A DNA stretch of 64,000 nucleotides. It comes from Cucumis sativus (Eukaryota; Streptophyta; Magnoliopsida; Cucurbitales; Cucurbitaceae). The DNA is taken from the NCBI RefSeq assembly GCF_000004075.3, contig NC_026655.2, positions 7,440,001-7,504,000 on the forward strand. The letters run 5' to 3'. Shown one piece after another: positions 61,169-64,000 of this stretch. The position numbers were made by a program, and so were the translations under genes. The notes beneath the pieces were generated by a model that did not search any database, had not been told where the DNA came from, and was given only the letters and a program-made list of their open reading frames with translations. Position 1 is the first letter of the stretch. Each line of letters begins with the position of its first letter.

Positions 61169-63334
61169 ATGGTGAGGAGCTACTTTACCAGAATTGGGGG
61201 TTTACAGGATTTTGTCAAACATGTGTGGTTTGTTGATGTGAAAAATGAACTGGGAGTAATATTACATGTTGAATACAGATGTACAAATATGATTTGATAG
61301 TTGAGTGAAGATTTCATATTGTGGTTTGTGGTAAATGTTGTCTATGTCAATGACTATGTTCCTTTAGTACAACTAAGCTAAATCCATTTTCGGTTGTTAC
61401 TATTGTCATGATCGACGTGGTGACCATCCATCTCACTACCTCATTTTGCATGACTGGATTGAACTCTTAATGGTGGAAACTTTTGAGATCATGAAAGTTT
61501 GCATCTGAAGTATAATACAACTTGACTACAGTTTGGGCTGTCATTTACGAATTTGATCCACCTATTTTGTGCTCAAATTGTTGCCTTCTTTTGGACTTTA
61601 TGCTTTTGCTTGGGCTCAACAAATTTTCCACAAAACACAGGGAGATATCAATGGGAGAGTACAAAGTCCAAAAACAACGGTGATCACAATATTCCAGTGG
61701 CCTACTGGCTCTAAAATGTCTAATAGCTTTAAATTATGTAAATTGAACGATTGTTCATGTTTATTTCAGCCGTAATTCATTTTGGGTAAAAAGAAAAGTA
61801 GATCTACATATCTTTTATGATAGTAATAAAATGTTAGACTTAGTCAAATTCATAATCAACAAATAAAATCTCATTGCAGAGTGAATAATCCAATTGCATT
61901 TAGCTTATTGACCTTAAAAAGAAACAATAACAATGAAGGTTAGAAGAAAATGTTAGCAGAACAATTAAAGAAAGTAGCCTAACTAAATTACGTTTGTAAA
62001 ATGCATAAATAGATTGATCCATCAAATGTCATTTCAATTACAGCTACAACATTTTTTATACTATATGTTCATCTTTACCCGACTGCAAGTCCACACACCA
62101 AACATAAATTATACAAACTTTGAGTTTCTATAGCATATTTCTCTATATGTGATTTGAACTTAAAGATACCCAAATTCAAACTTTTCAAACAAAAAAAAAA
62201 AACTCTTTAATAATTTTTGTCCATTAATTTCAAAGATCATTTGAATTTAATATATTTGGAAGTGTGTTTTACTACAATGGAATTAAATTAAAAGAAGTTT
62301 ATATAAATACTTATTTTGCCTAGTTTTGTAGGTAACACATGTAGAATATGCATCTTTTAAGAAGACCAATCAACACCAAATTTATGTCTTATCTAATCAA
62401 ATTAATTCAAACCAACTGTCCTAAAGTAGATAGTACACTCACTAGTTGCTTAGTACTTGAGTTATACTTATCTAGTTAATCTAACTCTTCAAACTACACT
62501 ATCTTTTTATTATTCATTGACGAAATTAAAGGGGTATGTGTGACACTTTTAAGATTACTGTCTAATTTAGAAAATTGTGACTATACTAAAATTCGATGGT
62601 GATAGAATTTATTCAATAATATAATTTATCTTATAAACTTCAAAAGTTTAATTTAAATTTGTTATATTTACCAATTCTTTTTGTGTTTTGTTATATGATC
62701 TTATTGTTATTTGTGCAAGTGACCTAAACACATATGTTTGGTGGACATTTTGTTAGAAAGGGAACGTATTCTAAGATATCATAAAACAATTTTCTCATTA
62801 AATTATCCTTTTAATTGTACTACTTTTTTACTTCTTCTAGTACTTCTAAAAAGTGTCTTTAAGTTTAGTTCGTCTACTTTCAATAAAAAAATTTAGTCTC
62901 GTAATTATAAGAATGTCAATTTATACTCTTAAATTTTAGTTGTATCAATTTATATCATAAACCTTCACAAATGTATCAATTTACACCTTCATGTATTTGA
63001 TCCATTCCAACCAAAACATGTTTTTGTCTGAGGATGAATACTAAAATATAAGATATTTTCTAATAAAATGGTTGTGGCCAATAAATTAGAACAAATTTGG
63101 CACTTTCGGAAATAAAGTTGGAAGATAATATTGTAATTAATAAGAACACAACCCATAGGCTTATAAGTTATAAATACACAACCATAGTAGTGGGTGGCCT
63201 CCATTGATTGGCCGATGAGAATTCGCTTTCAATTTTAATTCCACTTTCAGACTTATATTAAAATTTGTTGTATAATATCATAAACAAATTTCACACAATT
63301 GAACTTAAAAGCTTTTGAATTCTATAGTATACTT
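61169..63334. other. intergenic region between DUF1218 and glycosyltransferase genes
   Basis: 61169-61400 is the likely 3' UTR and flank of the DUF1218 gene. 62940-63000 carries tgtatcaattta repeats like those at 37.9-38.1 kb, on the opposite strand. The 71-codon frame at 62989-63204 has no recognisable product. Confidence 0.5.
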
Positions 63335-64000
63335 TCATAATTTCATATTTACTATAATATCAACGATGCTTCCCTTCTCAACTTGAAGCTTTCGACTATG
63401 GTTGTTCCACAAATGTAGAGCCAAACTTTTTGTTTGAATGTGTCTCAATTTTGCAATTATCCATTTCAGGTGAACTCCATCTTTTGGACCTTGAAAAAAA
63501 GTTTTGATTCTGTTCCAAACAACCGGGTAAAACGCCGATGGAGGAAGAATAGTCAAGTTAAACTCACTATTTTGATTCAATCTTGATATTACTCTCGATA
63601 CTAAATAAGGTCCGTTGTGTCCCCATTTATTTCCGTCGAATGTTGTGGCAAATTCTTTGATAAATTGAAGTAGAAGTGGATGATTCTTGTCGAATATCAT
63701 CACTGCGTTGTTCAATCTGCTCCAATTTCCTGTTTTCAAATCCATGGTTTGAGCCCCAATTGCGTTTCGAAGATTTGTGAAGTTCTGTAGGATTATCACG
63801 TCGGTGTCGATGTAAATGCCTCCGAATTTATATAACAGAGTTAATCGGAGTAAATTTGAGAGATTTTGACCCAAAGAAATTTCACCAGCTTTTACAATTC
63901 CTTGTTGGAGTTGATTGAACCATAGCTCTGCTTCCGTGTTTTTGAAAATGACATCGAAATCCGGCGATATTGCCAGCAAGGAGAATCCCATTTCCGAAAA
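63335..64000 (-). CDS. alpha-1,4-glycosyltransferase family protein (Gb3-synthase type), 5' end outside window
   Basis: The frame is open from the right edge to a stop at 63335-63337; at least 218 residues are in view and the frame continues upstream of the first visible Met (TTT TCG GAA ATG), so this is the C-terminal part. It contains the DXD sugar-binding motif in GGIYIDTDVIIL, the usual preceding SNLLRLTLLYKFGG helix, and the plant Gb3_synth domain (NNAVMIFDKNHPLLLQFIKEF, then NKWGHNGPYLVSRV). The protein is a predicted Golgi glycosyltransferase related to lactosylceramide 4-alpha-galactosyltransferase; the plant acceptor is not known. The N-terminal membrane anchor expected for this family would lie beyond the window. 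No intron is seen in the visible part. Confidence 0.9.
   Translation of the reverse strand, partial: FSEMGFSLLAISPDFDVIFKNTEAELWFNQLQQGIVKAGEISLGQNLSNLLRLTLLYKFGGIYIDTDVIILQNFTNLRNAIGAQTMDLKTGNWSRLNNAVMIFDKNHPLLLQFIKEFATTFDGNKWGHNGPYLVSRVISRLNQNSEFNLTILPPSAFYPVVWNRIKTFFQGPKDGVHLKWIIAKLRHIQTKSLALHLWNNHSRKLQVEKGSIVDIIVNMKL

Overview
The window is plant nuclear DNA, very AT-rich, with GT-AG introns, plant-type nuclear tRNA genes and intergenic space full of short DNA transposons and old retroelements. Protein flavour and repeat families look like a eudicot, and I think a cucurbit; that family-level guess rests on remembered repeat and protein resemblance, not on a search.

Layout, left to right: (1) 1-4.7 kb AT-rich intergenic; (2) a two-exon TIR-only immune-type gene on the minus strand (4.7-5.4 kb); (3) 5.5-13 kb intergenic with a LINE 3' fragment, a foldback MITE and a dense cluster of stress-type promoter motifs that has no visible gene; (4) a nine-exon plus-strand gene (13.07-17.25 kb, 867 aa predicted) with a proline-rich middle and a CHUP1-like C-terminal domain; (5) 17.3-20.3 kb intergenic; (6) a tandem array of six polyphenol oxidase (PPO) copies, all minus strand, at 20.4-48.4 kb. 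Two copies look intact: PPO-1, intronless, 558 aa, and PPO-6, one intron, 577 aa. The other four are at different stages of decay. A Copia fossil, two identical tRNA-Phe genes inside a segmental duplication, a tRNA-Asn gene and a 55-bp minisatellite lie inside the array. (7) 48.5-59.3 kb is gene-poor and rich in one MITE family, with a SINE and one arm of a long inverted repeat whose partner is 25 kb away at 26.5 kb. (8) A four-TM DUF1218 membrane-protein gene (59.5-61.2 kb, plus). (9) The 3' part of an alpha-1,4-glycosyltransferase gene (minus) that runs off the right edge.

Functionally the window is dominated by the PPO array. PPOs are dicopper o-diphenol oxidases of the thylakoid lumen that brown wounded tissue. 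The copies form two groups: intronless (PPO-1, -2, -3) and with one phase-1 intron between the CuA and CuB halves (PPO-5 and -6, with PPO-4 as an exon-2 remnant). Each group keeps one apparently working gene. These differ at the residue after the first CuB histidine (Asn in PPO-1, Gly in PPO-6), which suggests different substrate ranges. I found no CRISPR array, operon or clearly new multi-gene system. The most unusual items are the graded PPO decay series, the 25-kb-spaced inverted repeat, the tRNA-Phe segmental duplication and the minisatellite carrying a CACGTG site every 55 bp.
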